Below the pieces are notes generated by a model that was given only the letters and a program-made list of their open reading frames with translations, was not told the DNA's origin and searched no databases. Shown piece by piece: positions 6,054 to 15,016 of a stretch of DNA of 19,211 nt. The stretch's first letter is position 1. The number at the start of each line of letters is the position of its first letter. Where the stretch lies: assembly GCA_023421075.1 (NCBI GenBank), contig JAEZUM010000016.1, forward strand, positions 1 to 19,211. The letters are read 5' to 3'. The position numbers and the translations under genes are program-made. This DNA is from Bacillota bacterium. Lineage in GTDB: Bacteria; Bacillota; Clostridia; Lachnospirales; Lachnospiraceae.

Positions 6054-9000
6054 CTATTTTACTCTAATTGTTTTCTTAATGGTCTTCTTATCCCCATTTT
6101 CCAAAGTAACTACAACAGTTACCTTGATGGTTCCTTTCTTCTTGGCAATAAGAGTTCCATCCTCGGATACCGTAGCAATCGTTTGATCACTTACCTTATA
6201 GGTTACCTTTGCTTCCTCCTGTCCGATCGGATCGCCATATGCAAATGTAGTAACCTGTGCTAATGCATTGGGAAGACTTACATTTACATTCAATTTTTTA
6301 CCGATTTCAACAGAGGACTTCACCGATACGGTTGCTTTATCAACCAACTTTACTGCATCCTTTACCTTCTCTGTGCAAATAACAAAATCTCCGCCGCTAA
6401 GAGTTGAAAGCTTTAAGGTACCGTCATCTGCTACTGTTTGCTTATTATTCGGAATTTCTTCCAATTTACCTGTCTTAGCATTCTTTAAGTAGATATATAC
6501 CTTATCACCATTCGATACAGTAAGTGATTCCTTAACAGGTACTGTAACTACCATACCGGCTGCCAATGCACCTTCTGACCCAACGCTTAGGACACCTGCT
6601 GATTTATACGCTGCTTCTGTATCTTTTTCCAATGTTACCGCAACGTTCAGCGGCTTCGTATCTGATGTGATTTTCTTTAGCTCGGAAGCAGGGATGCTGA
6701 CCGTGTAACCCTTTGCATCTGCTACATTGATGGTTAGCTTCTGTCCAGCTTCTTTGGCAAGTAACAATGCATCCTTGCTTAATTCAATATTATTGACGGA
6801 TGCATCCTTCACAGTGGGAATTGATAAGTCGATTACGATTCCCTTCTTAACACTGCTATCGGTCAGTACATTCTTTAATAACTCGGATCCCAAAGAAACT
6901 GCAACATTACTTGTACCGTCTTTCACAGTATCCTGTAGTGTTTTTTCACTGATTTCAATTTTAACGGTAGCTTTTCCTCCTGTGATGGAACTTTCCGCCT
7001 TCTCTACCGCTACAACCGTTACAGGAGTTTGTGTCGGAACAGGTGTGATTACCGGGGTAGGTGTAGCAGTTGGCTTCGGTGTTGGTGCCGTCGTTCCTGT
7101 TGAACCTGTTGAGGAAGAATTCGTTGTACATACAATATCGGCACGATCACGAACACGGATACGGGCTGCAAGACCATCGAAGGTATTATCGTATGAGGAT
7201 AAGCCTACTGCTGTAATCTTATTACCTACTGCCAAATTCTTTATTTCTTTGCTTGTCGTGATATAACCGTCAATAAAGATTCGTGCTGTCTTTCCAGCAA
7301 GGTCTCGGACAAGGATTGTCTGCACCGCCCCATTTGCAAGCTCAACACTCGTTACTGTACCGGATATCTTCACGAGACTACCCAGATAGGTTTTATTATT
7401 AATCTGATCTGCTGTCACAACAATCGGTTCAACCGGTGTTATACCACTATCCACCATAGAAATACTGCTGACATTCAACTGTCTTTCTCCCTGATAAGAA
7501 GAGGTTGTTCCCGTAATACGAACCGTCTGACCTACTTTATAGTCTCCTGCCACAGGGAATGCATTAATACCTGCTGTTCCATCCTGAAGATAGATACAAT
7601 CAAAGAATGCGGTTGCTTTATCAAATCCGGATGCATTCGAGGTTACAACTCCTTCTACAACAAATTTGACTCCTTCTTCTGCTTCCTTTTGAACATCAGC
7701 GATCTTATCGATCTGTGTCGGGTTTACAAACTGAATTAAATTCTGAAGGATTGTATAATTCGAGAAATTTAGTTCTGCGTTGGTATCCGATATCGTTGCT
7801 TGAATTTCAAAGTTACTCATGAACGCTGCGCCGTCTACGATGACAAGTGATTGTGTTCCGTTTGCATGAGTGACGGTCTCACTTGCAAGCACCATCAGAC
7901 GATTGTCACCTGTTGCATATTCATACTTCGGTATTGCACTACCACCGAGACCATCATTATCACAGTCTTTGGAATAGGTAGAACTATGTCCATATACAAT
8001 CGGTGAAACATTTGCAGGTAAAACTGAAGTAGGCTTACCATCCATATCTACTGCATAGACGGTACCACCACCATACTGGCTGAAACGTTGTGTATACATG
8101 TTATCATTGGGATGAGCCGCATCATATACAATTCCTTTGGTCAGCGCATTCTCCCAATTGTAAGTTGTTAAGTATAGTCTTGCTTTATTTGATTCACTGC
8201 CTCCGGCATTTAATACATCATCATAAGCACCGTCATCACTGATTCGTAGTTTTGCACCAACTGCAGCCAAAAGCTTATTCTGCTGTGCTGCCATATGGTC
8301 GTCTGCCGGGAACGCTTTATAATTCTCATATAAATCCGACCAACCGCAAAGAACTAAGCTTCCGCCTGCCTCTGAGAATTTCTTGATTGCAGCGATTTCT
8401 TCATCGGAATAGGTGGCATAGGGTTCTCTTAGTGCAGTCCCATTTCGACGACTCGGTGCGGTCAATATAATCATCTTATATTTACCGTTTTCGTTTTTCG
8501 CTGCTGCTAATAACTCCTCACTTGTTTTAAGAACAACACATCTTACATTGCTCTGTGCCGCAAGATTACTGAAGTTACCCATGGAATCCTTATAATTACC
8601 GGCTACATATTCATTATAATGACTTCCGTCAATTCCTACGTATACCAGCTTACTGGAATCTCTAATATCCAGGCTGAGATCCTTCGTAAAGGTGTATTCC
8701 AGTCCTTCTATGGTCAGAACGGCTTCAACTGTTATCGTCTGCAGCTTTGCTTTTGTAGGAGTGAACTCATAAGCAATCATCTTATTGGTTCCTTTATCCA
8801 CAGTGCCTACGTTTGTTTTCTGTTCAAGCACGGCACCATCCAACTTATAGGTCAAAGAGTTGATGGTGGCATTAGCGGACTCACTATTGAATAAGGTGGT
8901 ATTCACAGTCAGTAACTCACCGGTTACCGGTGTACTTGTACTACTTTGCACATTAGAAATTCCAAGCAACTTAGTGCTTCCTACCCATACCGGTGCAGTT

Positions 9001-12000
9001 ACCGCCAGATCTCCATCCTTCTCCGTTACGCGGATATAATAGTAGCTATAGCTGGGTGGAAGCGATGCACTAAGTTCTTTACTCTGAGCATTCACATCCC
9101 AAGAATAAACGACACGTCCGCTGTTTGCAATTACCTCTGCTTTTGCTATCGCATCGTCTGCATCACTTAAGGTAACTGAAAGATTCAGAATTTCGGGTAC
9201 TTCACTAATGATTGAACCCATAAATTCATTATTTACTGTATATGTAATTTCAAGGTTCTTATCTTCTGTCGCATATACTTTATGATCTTTAAGAGCATCA
9301 TAGATACCTTCTTCTGTAAAGTTATCGGTTATGATAACATCACGAGCATCGTTTGCATTACCCCACTTGCCCTTATGGTTATCCTGGTTATTCGTCGGAG
9401 CCAAATGCCAGCCTTTATCCAGAGCCATTGTATAATAGCTATAAGACGGGAAATATCCGCCACTGCCGATTGCACCTTCTCCATTACCAACCTCAACTAA
9501 GGATACGCGGGAATCAATGGTAGGATCCAGGTAAGCAAAGTCACTGAAGGTACCAAAGGTGGAACCCGGATGGTTAAACTGGCTGACCGAGTCAACACCT
9601 TGTGACTGGCTCAACAGAGCATAGTATGCTTTCATGCCTGCATCATTTGTCTTGCTGTTTAAGGTTGCATTATTACGACTGACAACACCCTCTGTGTTCC
9701 AGGTGTTCATATGTCCAGGTCCGCCGGACCAGGTCATTTCGAATCCACCCAGCGCAATAACTCCACGGTTGGACGAAGAAGCATTGAAGGTTGCAATTTT
9801 ACTCTTAAACTCATTCCATAGGGCTCTGCTACCCACTGTCATTAAGTTCTTGTCATAAAGAGCAGCTTCCGGGTTAATCTCTGTCTTTGTATCAAAATAA
9901 TTCGAGTGATCCGTGAATGCTACAAAGTCAATATTATCATTATCACTGATATTATTGATATAGGTAAGTGCATCATCCAAAGAACCGGATCCGTCTGAAT
10001 ATGTTGTATGGCTATGTAATTGTCCGAAATATAGACTGTATTTTGGTGTACCTACATTAAACGGCCATTCATAAGTGAGAGCCTTTCCATCTGCACGTGT
10101 TATCACTGCCGATGCCGTATAACGTCCATCACTTAAATTCTCTGTTGGTGTGAAGGAGAAGATACCGCTTGCATAGTTCATTGAAACAGCATCTAATACT
10201 ACCGTATCTCCTGCCTTAAGTGTTAGCTTAGCAGTCGGAGCTGTTCCGAGATTAATGGCTGTTACGCTGATCAGTGGTGTCTTTACCTCACCGGTCTTTC
10301 CGTTACGGGAAGGGGTAACTGTAGTGACCTGAGGATCATCTACGACGGTAACTGTGACATCACCACTGTTGGATGCATTCCCAACACTATCTCTTGCAGA
10401 TACACTAAGAGTAAAGCTGGTTACACCTGATATAAAGGTACTTCCGGGAATGGTTGCTTCCCATTTTGTACTATCTGTACTGCTCTTGGTAAGAGTGAGA
10501 ACCTTTGACACACCCTTCACTGTATAGGTTAAGGTTGCCTCGGTAACTCCAACATTATCTGCTAACGTAATTGATATGTTGTAATCTTTTCCTTTCTCTG
10601 CATTACCAAAGGTAGGCATTGTGATTGTCGGAGCCTTTGTATCATTCGTTATCTTATAATCAATAGAAGTACCGTTACGGAGCTGATCGGTTGTATTGTA
10701 TTTTGATACTGCCGTATACAGATCAACCTTATCCCCTGCTACAACACCGCTTGGATAGGCAGCTGCTCGGTAGATAGGCATCGTTACCCCTATACTGTCC
10801 GTTACGATTGTATTTCCATTATTAACAAATGCACCCAGTGTTATATTCTTAATCACTACATATTCTGATGTCAAGGTATCCTTCGCTGCTTTAACTTCCG
10901 CTAAGGTCGCAAATTCCTGGGCTTTAATGACGGTGGTTGCATCAGCAGCTGCTGTTATCAACTCTACGGTAGGAGTCGTCAGCTGTACAACGCCACCATA
11001 TTTATAGGCTTTACCGGATATTTTGATGATATCACCGATATTATTAGTTAAGCCACCACTCTTAAATACCTGCAATGCATAAATCTGACCATCAATAACA
11101 TCCTCAAGGATTGCCGAATCAATGGTACCGTTGCTGCCATATTGATATACCAGCTGTCCTACGGTTGTAAACGTCTGAGCAGTAGCAGCCGTGGTAGCTG
11201 TAGTTCCACTGAGAACATCCTTTATACTCACCGCACCTTCTGGAATGGTAGTGATCGGATCTGCTAACAGGGGATCGGTTACCGGATCTTTCGCAAGAAT
11301 GTAATTTAAGGTTGCAATATTACTTTCTAAGGAATCCGGTGCCGTTGCTTTCGCTTCAATCGTGACGTCACTGTTTACGATAATCGGTGCCGTATAGTCC
11401 ACCCAGATAGCGGAAGGCGAAACCGAAGTAACACGATATTGAACACTCGATCCGGGTGTCGCACAGGAGAGCGTGATTGCACTTCCGGACGCCACCACAC
11501 CGGATGAGGGGGTTGCCGTAGGCGTTGCTGTTTTCACTGGATCGGCAGGCAAGCTGGAATCATATTTATATAATGTGAATCTGGTAGGATAGCTTGCCGG
11601 AGTCGTTGCTATTGTAGAATTCCGATACGCTTTGAACTTATTCTCGGATCCTGTATTACCGGCCAGAGTCACGGGATCTGCTTCTGTTCCCTTAAATGCA
11701 AAGGTTTTGGTATCACTGTAAAAATCATAACCCCATGCATAATCTCCCTCTATAATTCCGTTGACATCACCACCGGACGGTCTAACCTTCTTACCGGCAG
11801 CGTCCGTTAAAGTGATACTGCTTCCCGAGACAGCTACAGCCCATATTAATGAGTTGTCCGGGTTTTTCACCTGATTCTCTACAGGGGTAACAGCGGTAGC
11901 TCCAAGCCATCCACTATCAAGTACCCCTGCTGCGTAGCCACTGCTTGCTACCATAACATAGCTCCCGGCAGTAAGCTCTGCCGGATCATTGATTCTTACA

Positions 12001-12104
12001 TAAGTTCCAGCAGTCTGATACGCATAACCGTTGACTGGATTGATAGTAAATACCAATGCGATACTTAATATCACCGCCAAACTTCGTTTTGCAAATGTTT
12101 TCAT
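6054..12104 (-). CDS. Giant secreted multidomain PHP (CehA/McbA-type) metallohydrolase with OB-fold and Ig-like modules
   Basis: The 2016-residue product has a signal peptide (MKTFAKRSLAVILSIALVF, cut near residue 28), and GAGGAGG six bases before ATG 12104 rules out the frame's earlier ATG at 12146. Modules in order, boundaries approximate: beta-rich N-terminal domain (30-175); chitobiase C-terminal-like fold (183-262); two OB-fold-like modules (265-484); Ig-like segments (485-685); PHP domain (690-960) with metal ligands H697, H699, D704, H733, E789, H798, H845, D908 and H910; beta sandwich and CARDB-like segments (960-1148); a GATase-like alpha/beta domain (1150-1460); two more OB-fold-like modules (1465-1655); a Pro/Thr linker (near 1660-1685); beta-rich region; and a Big_2-like end (1921-2016). 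PHP enzymes hydrolyse phosphate esters, and OB modules often accompany secreted nucleases. Substrate is unknown. No LPXTG, SLH or membrane anchor is seen. Confidence 0.88.
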   Translation of the reverse strand: MKTFAKRSLAVILSIALVFTINPVNGYAYQTAGTYVRINDPAELTAGSYVMVASSGYAAGVLDSGWLGATAVTPVENQVKNPDNSLIWAVAVSGSSITLTDAAGKKVRPSGGDVNGIIEGDYAWGYDFYSDTKTFAFKGTEADPVTLAGNTGSENKFKAYRNSTIATTPASYPTRFTLYKYDSSLPADPVKTATPTATPSSGVVASGSAITLSCATPGSSVQYRVTSVSPSAIWVDYTAPIIVNSDVTIEAKATAPDSLESNIATLNYILAKDPVTDPLLADPITTIPEGAVSIKDVLSGTTATTAATAQTFTTVGQLVYQYGSNGTIDSAILEDVIDGQIYALQVFKSGGLTNNIGDIIKISGKAYKYGGVVQLTTPTVELITAAADATTVIKAQEFATLAEVKAAKDTLTSEYVVIKNITLGAFVNNGNTIVTDSIGVTMPIYRAAAYPSGVVAGDKVDLYTAVSKYNTTDQLRNGTSIDYKITNDTKAPTITMPTFGNAEKGKDYNISITLADNVGVTEATLTYTVKGVSKVLTLTKSSTDSTKWEATIPGSTFISGVTSFTLSVSARDSVGNASNSGDVTVTVVDDPQVTTVTPSRNGKTGEVKTPLISVTAINLGTAPTAKLTLKAGDTVVLDAVSMNYASGIFSFTPTENLSDGRYTASAVITRADGKALTYEWPFNVGTPKYSLYFGQLHSHTTYSDGSGSLDDALTYINNISDNDNIDFVAFTDHSNYFDTKTEINPEAALYDKNLMTVGSRALWNEFKSKIATFNASSSNRGVIALGGFEMTWSGGPGHMNTWNTEGVVSRNNATLNSKTNDAGMKAYYALLSQSQGVDSVSQFNHPGSTFGTFSDFAYLDPTIDSRVSLVEVGNGEGAIGSGGYFPSYSYYTMALDKGWHLAPTNNQDNHKGKWGNANDARDVIITDNFTEEGIYDALKDHKVYATEDKNLEITYTVNNEFMGSIISEVPEILNLSVTLSDADDAIAKAEVIANSGRVVYSWDVNAQSKELSASLPPSYSYYYIRVTEKDGDLAVTAPVWVGSTKLLGISNVQSSTSTPVTGELLTVNTTLFNSESANATINSLTYKLDGAVLEQKTNVGTVDKGTNKMIAYEFTPTKAKLQTITVEAVLTIEGLEYTFTKDLSLDIRDSSKLVYVGIDGSHYNEYVAGNYKDSMGNFSNLAAQSNVRCVVLKTSEELLAAAKNENGKYKMIILTAPSRRNGTALREPYATYSDEEIAAIKKFSEAGGSLVLCGWSDLYENYKAFPADDHMAAQQNKLLAAVGAKLRISDDGAYDDVLNAGGSESNKARLYLTTYNWENALTKGIVYDAAHPNDNMYTQRFSQYGGGTVYAVDMDGKPTSVLPANVSPIVYGHSSTYSKDCDNDGLGGSAIPKYEYATGDNRLMVLASETVTHANGTQSLVIVDGAAFMSNFEIQATISDTNAELNFSNYTILQNLIQFVNPTQIDKIADVQKEAEEGVKFVVEGVVTSNASGFDKATAFFDCIYLQDGTAGINAFPVAGDYKVGQTVRITGTTSSYQGERQLNVSSISMVDSGITPVEPIVVTADQINNKTYLGSLVKISGTVTSVELANGAVQTILVRDLAGKTARIFIDGYITTSKEIKNLAVGNKITAVGLSSYDNTFDGLAARIRVRDRADIVCTTNSSSTGSTGTTAPTPKPTATPTPVITPVPTQTPVTVVAVEKAESSITGGKATVKIEISEKTLQDTVKDGTSNVAVSLGSELLKNVLTDSSVKKGIVIDLSIPTVKDASVNNIELSKDALLLAKEAGQKLTINVADAKGYTVSIPASELKKITSDTKPLNVAVTLEKDTEAAYKSAGVLSVGSEGALAAGMVVTVPVKESLTVSNGDKVYIYLKNAKTGKLEEIPNNKQTVADDGTLKLSTLSGGDFVICTEKVKDAVKLVDKATVSVKSSVEIGKKLNVNVSLPNALAQVTTFAYGDPIGQEEAKVTYKVSDQTIATVSEDGTLIAKKKGTIKVTVVVTLENGDKKTIKKTIRVK

Positions 12105-12348
12105 AACTTTCCTCCTCATATATATTGGAATTGTCAGGCTTGACACTCCATTTTCTTTAAACCCATGTATGGGTAATAAAGCTCATTCATGAAAACATAC
12201 CCCCACTTTTTGTTACTGTTTGTATTCCCCAATACATTAACAGGTGCAGTGGTATTTCGACCGATATATATGTTAAAATTGCTTAAAATTTTTGTATTTT
12301 CAATTTCGATTTGTTCAACTTCAACAAATATACAGGAATAAATGGTAC
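12105..12348 (-). promoter_or_regulatory. Structured 5' region of the giant secreted-protein gene
   Basis: Three inverted repeats precede the ribosome site. CTGTT (12216-12220) and AACAG (12239-12243) enclose TGTATT/AATACA around a four-base loop. ACCCAT/ATGGGT lies at 12161-12174. TGTCA/TGACA lies at 12132-12145, directly ahead of the ribosome site. I find no convincing -35/-10 pair; TTGAAG with a weak GAAAAT further upstream is the nearest. An 87-codon frame crossing this region lacks a ribosome site and is probably not a gene. No match to a c-di-GMP riboswitch core is evident by eye. Confidence 0.35.
12111..12117 (-). promoter_or_regulatory. Ribosome binding site that fixes the giant gene's start
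   Basis: Minus-strand GAGGAGG lies six bases before ATG 12104. The upstream in-frame ATG at 12146 has no such site and would put 14 extra residues before a classic signal peptide. Confidence 0.8.
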
Positions 12349-12374
12349 AAATAAAGGACATATGTCCTTTATTT
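12349..12374 (-). terminator. 26-base perfect palindrome acting as chemoreceptor terminator
   Basis: The repeat is symmetrical about 12361/12362 and perfect over 13 bases per arm, with core GGACATATGTCC and AAATAAA/TTTATTT flanks. It begins four bases after the chemoreceptor stop (12378-12380). The A tract and T tract around a GC-containing stem fit a terminator that could work in either direction. An operator role cannot be excluded. Confidence 0.65.
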
Positions 12375-12377
12375 ACA

Positions 12378-14135
12378 TCACCGTATTTTTTCCTCATTAC
12401 TTGTCTTAAATTGCTTGATCAGACTATTGATGGACAGAATGATATCCGCCTGTTTTTGTACCGCTTCGTTCACTTCACTAACCGCAAGTGTAGTCTGGTT
12501 AACATTCCCCAGGATCTCCTCTGTATCAGTAATCGCCTCCTGTGCTGTCACAGATACTCCTTCCATGGCATCCTTCACTTCAGATATTGTTTGATCCATG
12601 ATTTTCGTTGAATACAGAAACTCTTCTGCAATGGTATCAATCAGCTTAGCATCCTTCTCGTAAGAAATGCCTGCACGTACAAATTCATCATAATCGGGTT
12701 TGACCTCATTATTGAGATAATGCAGCACATCATTGGAGCTGATTTGAACATGCATAAAAGCATCTCTTACCTGGTGAACCAGCTTTTTGATCTCTACTGC
12801 GGATGCATTTGACTGTTCTGCCAGCTTTCGGATCTCCTCTGCTACCACCGCAAACCCTCTTCCGTGCTCTCCGGCTCTTGCAGCCTCAATGGATGCATTG
12901 AGGGATAGAAGGTTCGTCTGGTTGGCGATCTCCTCAATGAATTTAGCCATGCTGTTGATCTCATCCACAATTTCACTTTTCTCTAATGCTGCCTTCAATT
13001 TTTCCGAATTGATTTGATACATCTCCTGGGCATGCTGTGCAGAAGTAATTCCTTTTTCTTTTATCGCAATTGCACGTGAGGTTATCTCACGGGCAGAATC
13101 CTTCTGTTTTTCTGCCTGCACTCTCAGGTTCTCCGTTTTTGCATTAATATCTTCCATGGAGGCGCTTACCTCTTGAGAAGAGGCTCCGAGATCACATGCC
13201 CTGTTGGTGATTTTTGCGGTGTTATCTTTGACTGTTTCCATAGTCGCGAATAATTCCTCGGATATCGCCGATAATTCATTTCCGGAGGAACTGATATGAG
13301 TTGTTTCTGTGATTACCGTAGCAATGAGATTGTTCATTTTTGATACCGCTTCATTGAGCGCTTTTGTCATACGACCGATCTCATCGTTGTTCTTCGCTTT
13401 CAGGGTAAAGGTTAAATCTCCCTGTCCGATGCGCTCTGCCAGGGAATTTATCTTCTTGAGGCGTCTTGCGATCCATATCGTAATTACGACACCGAGGGAA
13501 ACGGCTGCTACAAGAGAAAGAATGATCGTTTTGTAGATATTCTCTCTTGAACTATCATAGGCAATGGCCATATTTTGAACCAATTCCGATGACTTTTGTG
13601 TGTTATTTTTCGACATGGTTGCTATGATATTGGTAATGCTCGCAGGGTATTCAAGGATACTATGGTAGGTCTCCTCCGCTGCAGCTTCATCCTCTTTATT
13701 CACATAATCCAGCAGCTTATTCGTACTATTAATATAAAAAGCAACCGAGGACTTCAGTTGATCAAAGTTCTTCTGCTCTTCCCCCTCCGACTTATAATAC
13801 TCATACGTCTTAATAAGCTGGTTCACCTTGGCAGTCGTATCTTTGATTTCCTTGATTAAATCAAGCTTATTCGGAGAATGCATGTCCTGAAACAAGATCT
13901 CGGTTGACGACATAATGATATTGCAATTGATATTAATATCTTTGATGGTACCTGTTTTGACCAGCATAATGTTGATATCCTTGGCATGGTTGTTCATTAG
14001 CTTCATGCTGTTAATACCAATAAAGCCTGTAATGATGACCAGTAACACAGTAACAACAAAGGAAAATATAATTTTATGAGATATCAAAATTCCCGAAAAA
14101 AGCCTTTTTATCATATTGGATAATTTGTTTTTCAT
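12378..14135 (-). CDS. Methyl-accepting chemotaxis protein (transmembrane chemoreceptor)
   Basis: The 585-residue receptor has membrane helices at about 21-42 and 203-224. These bracket an extracytoplasmic, mostly helical sensor of about 160 residues resembling the four-helix-bundle type. A HAMP domain (about 224-276) and a coiled-coil signalling domain (277-585) follow. The conserved hairpin tip that contacts CheA and CheW runs from about E401 to R436 and includes NQTNLLSLNASIEAARAGE. The protein would relay an extracellular signal to the flagellar motor or another Che pathway. The ligand is unknown. GGAGGAG precedes ATG 14135. It diverges from a Crp/Fnr-type regulator gene and ends in a palindromic terminator. 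No C-terminal CheR-tethering pentapeptide is seen (it ends SNEEKIR). Confidence 0.95.
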   Translation of the reverse strand: MKNKLSNMIKRLFSGILISHKIIFSFVVTVLLVIITGFIGINSMKLMNNHAKDINIMLVKTGTIKDININCNIIMSSTEILFQDMHSPNKLDLIKEIKDTTAKVNQLIKTYEYYKSEGEEQKNFDQLKSSVAFYINSTNKLLDYVNKEDEAAAEETYHSILEYPASITNIIATMSKNNTQKSSELVQNMAIAYDSSRENIYKTIILSLVAAVSLGVVITIWIARRLKKINSLAERIGQGDLTFTLKAKNNDEIGRMTKALNEAVSKMNNLIATVITETTHISSSGNELSAISEELFATMETVKDNTAKITNRACDLGASSQEVSASMEDINAKTENLRVQAEKQKDSAREITSRAIAIKEKGITSAQHAQEMYQINSEKLKAALEKSEIVDEINSMAKFIEEIANQTNLLSLNASIEAARAGEHGRGFAVVAEEIRKLAEQSNASAVEIKKLVHQVRDAFMHVQISSNDVLHYLNNEVKPDYDEFVRAGISYEKDAKLIDTIAEEFLYSTKIMDQTISEVKDAMEGVSVTAQEAITDTEEILGNVNQTTLAVSEVNEAVQKQADIILSINSLIKQFKTSNEEKIR

Positions 14136-14199
14136 AATTCTCCTCCACGCTGCTCTTCGTCAGCTCTTATCCTATGTGAAACAGGAAGTGTTATATTTT

Positions 14200-14215
14200 A
14201 ACATTCGCTTATGTT
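14200..14215. promoter_or_regulatory. Candidate Crp-type operator in the divergent intergenic region
   Basis: AACAT (14200-14204), six bases, then ATGTT (14211-14215) has the five-six-five geometry of Crp-family sites. It lies upstream of the regulator promoter. A weak minus-strand TATAAC (14190-14195) for the chemoreceptor lies just beside it. Confidence 0.3.
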
Positions 14216-14235
14216 GAACAAAACTTCTAATCATA

Positions 14236-14264
14236 TTGATTTGTAAGGCATTTTACTCTATAAT
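14236..14264 (+). promoter_or_regulatory. Promoter of the Crp/Fnr-type regulator gene
   Basis: TTGATT (14236-14241), a 17-base spacer (14242-14258) and a perfect TATAAT (14259-14264). Predicted start is near 14271, within the palindrome that follows. Confidence 0.7.
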
Positions 14265-14283
14265 AATTCATTACAATGAATTA
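14264..14283 (+). promoter_or_regulatory. Operator-like palindrome over the regulator's transcription start
   Basis: TAATTCATTACAATGAATTA is a perfect inverted repeat with nine-base arms around AC. It overlaps the end of the -10 and the predicted start. This is a natural place for autorepression by the encoded regulator. Confidence 0.5.
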
Positions 14284-14293
14284 AAATTTGAAT

Positions 14294-14300
14294 GGAGGAC
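14294..14300 (+). promoter_or_regulatory. Ribosome binding site that fixes the regulator start
   Basis: GGAGGA lies six to seven bases before ATG 14306. It falls inside the frame that could open at TTG 14288, which is therefore rejected. Confidence 0.75.
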
Positions 14301-14305
14301 TATTC

Positions 14306-15016
14306 ATGTTTATATTATCCGATGTTTTGCCACTTGTTTCTGAAGAGAATAAGCAACTGCTAATCGATATATTTAAGAATGCTCCTCCATATATAACGGA
14401 TCACTCTGTCATCAAGAACCTTTTGCCTGATCAGACATTATTGTTAGCAGAACAAAAGGCAGACAAGGTCTACGTCCACATCTCCGGTACCTTACAGGGT
14501 GTTGATACGCAGGTTTCCGAAGTGATCTATTCCTTTGTTGAACTAAACCCGATTAACATAATCGGTGAATTCGAGGCCTTCTCCAACCGAAGTAATTATT
14601 TGATCAATATCATCGCTAAGACGAAGGCCACCCTGATTTCTATCGATGTAGCCGATTTTATCAACTGGATGAAAGCCGATATTCAGGCCTTGAATATTAT
14701 CACCCGTTATCTGGCCATCAAGCTTTCCGATGAGCTTAAGACAAACCGTGAATATTTATTCTTAAGCTCCTACGATCGATTACTTTTATATCTTTATCAT
14801 TGTACTTATAAGAACAAAGGGAAACGTTCGATCACAATATACAAGACACAAAATGAAATTGCAGATCAGATCGGTTTTAGCGGAAAGACAATCAACCGTA
14901 CAGTTAGCAAGCTTGTAACCGACGGTTTGATTTCCTCCGGTAGAAATACAATTAAAATCTCTCCAGAACAATATATCCAGCTTGAGCAAAAGCTTAGGGA
15001 ACGCGGATTAATCTAA
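14306..15016 (+). CDS. Crp/Fnr family transcriptional regulator
   Basis: The 236-residue protein has an N-terminal cNMP-binding-type beta barrel (about 25-120, with HISGTLQGV and IIGEFEAFSN), a dimerisation helix (about 125-152) and a C-terminal winged helix-turn-helix (about 178-222). The recognition region TQNEIADQIGFSGKTINRTV is typical of the HTH_Crp class. The only Cys is C166, so it cannot carry an Fnr-type iron-sulfur cluster. The effector is unknown, and the barrel lacks an obvious cAMP-type Arg-Ser motif. The start was set at ATG 14306 by the ribosome site. The gene diverges from the chemoreceptor gene and has an operator-like palindrome over its start, suggesting self-regulation and perhaps control of the neighbours. 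Confidence 0.9.
   Translation: MFILSDVLPLVSEENKQLLIDIFKNAPPYITDHSVIKNLLPDQTLLLAEQKADKVYVHISGTLQGVDTQVSEVIYSFVELNPINIIGEFEAFSNRSNYLINIIAKTKATLISIDVADFINWMKADIQALNIITRYLAIKLSDELKTNREYLFLSSYDRLLLYLYHCTYKNKGKRSITIYKTQNEIADQIGFSGKTINRTVSKLVTDGLISSGRNTIKISPEQYIQLEQKLRERGLI

Noticed and set aside
6727..7266. 179-codon plus-strand frame opposite the giant gene
   Set aside because: It is the antisense of the PT-linker and repeat-rich region; the minus frame has a signal peptide, recognisable domains and a ribosome site.
12105..12146. 14-residue N-terminal extension of the giant protein
   Set aside because: GAGGAGG is within the extension and six bases before ATG 12104, after which a classic signal peptide begins.
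12105..12348. c-di-GMP riboswitch upstream of the giant gene
   Set aside because: Expected for large clostridial surface proteins, but I could not find the conserved GEMM core or the class II pattern by eye.
12134..12397. 87-codon minus-strand frame between the chemoreceptor and the giant gene
   Set aside because: It begins within the chemoreceptor gene, runs through the terminator palindrome and the leader hairpins, and has no ribosome site or recognisable domain.
14288..14305. TTG start for the Crp/Fnr-type regulator
   Set aside because: It would place the ribosome site GGAGGA inside the coding sequence; ATG 14306 has the correct spacing.
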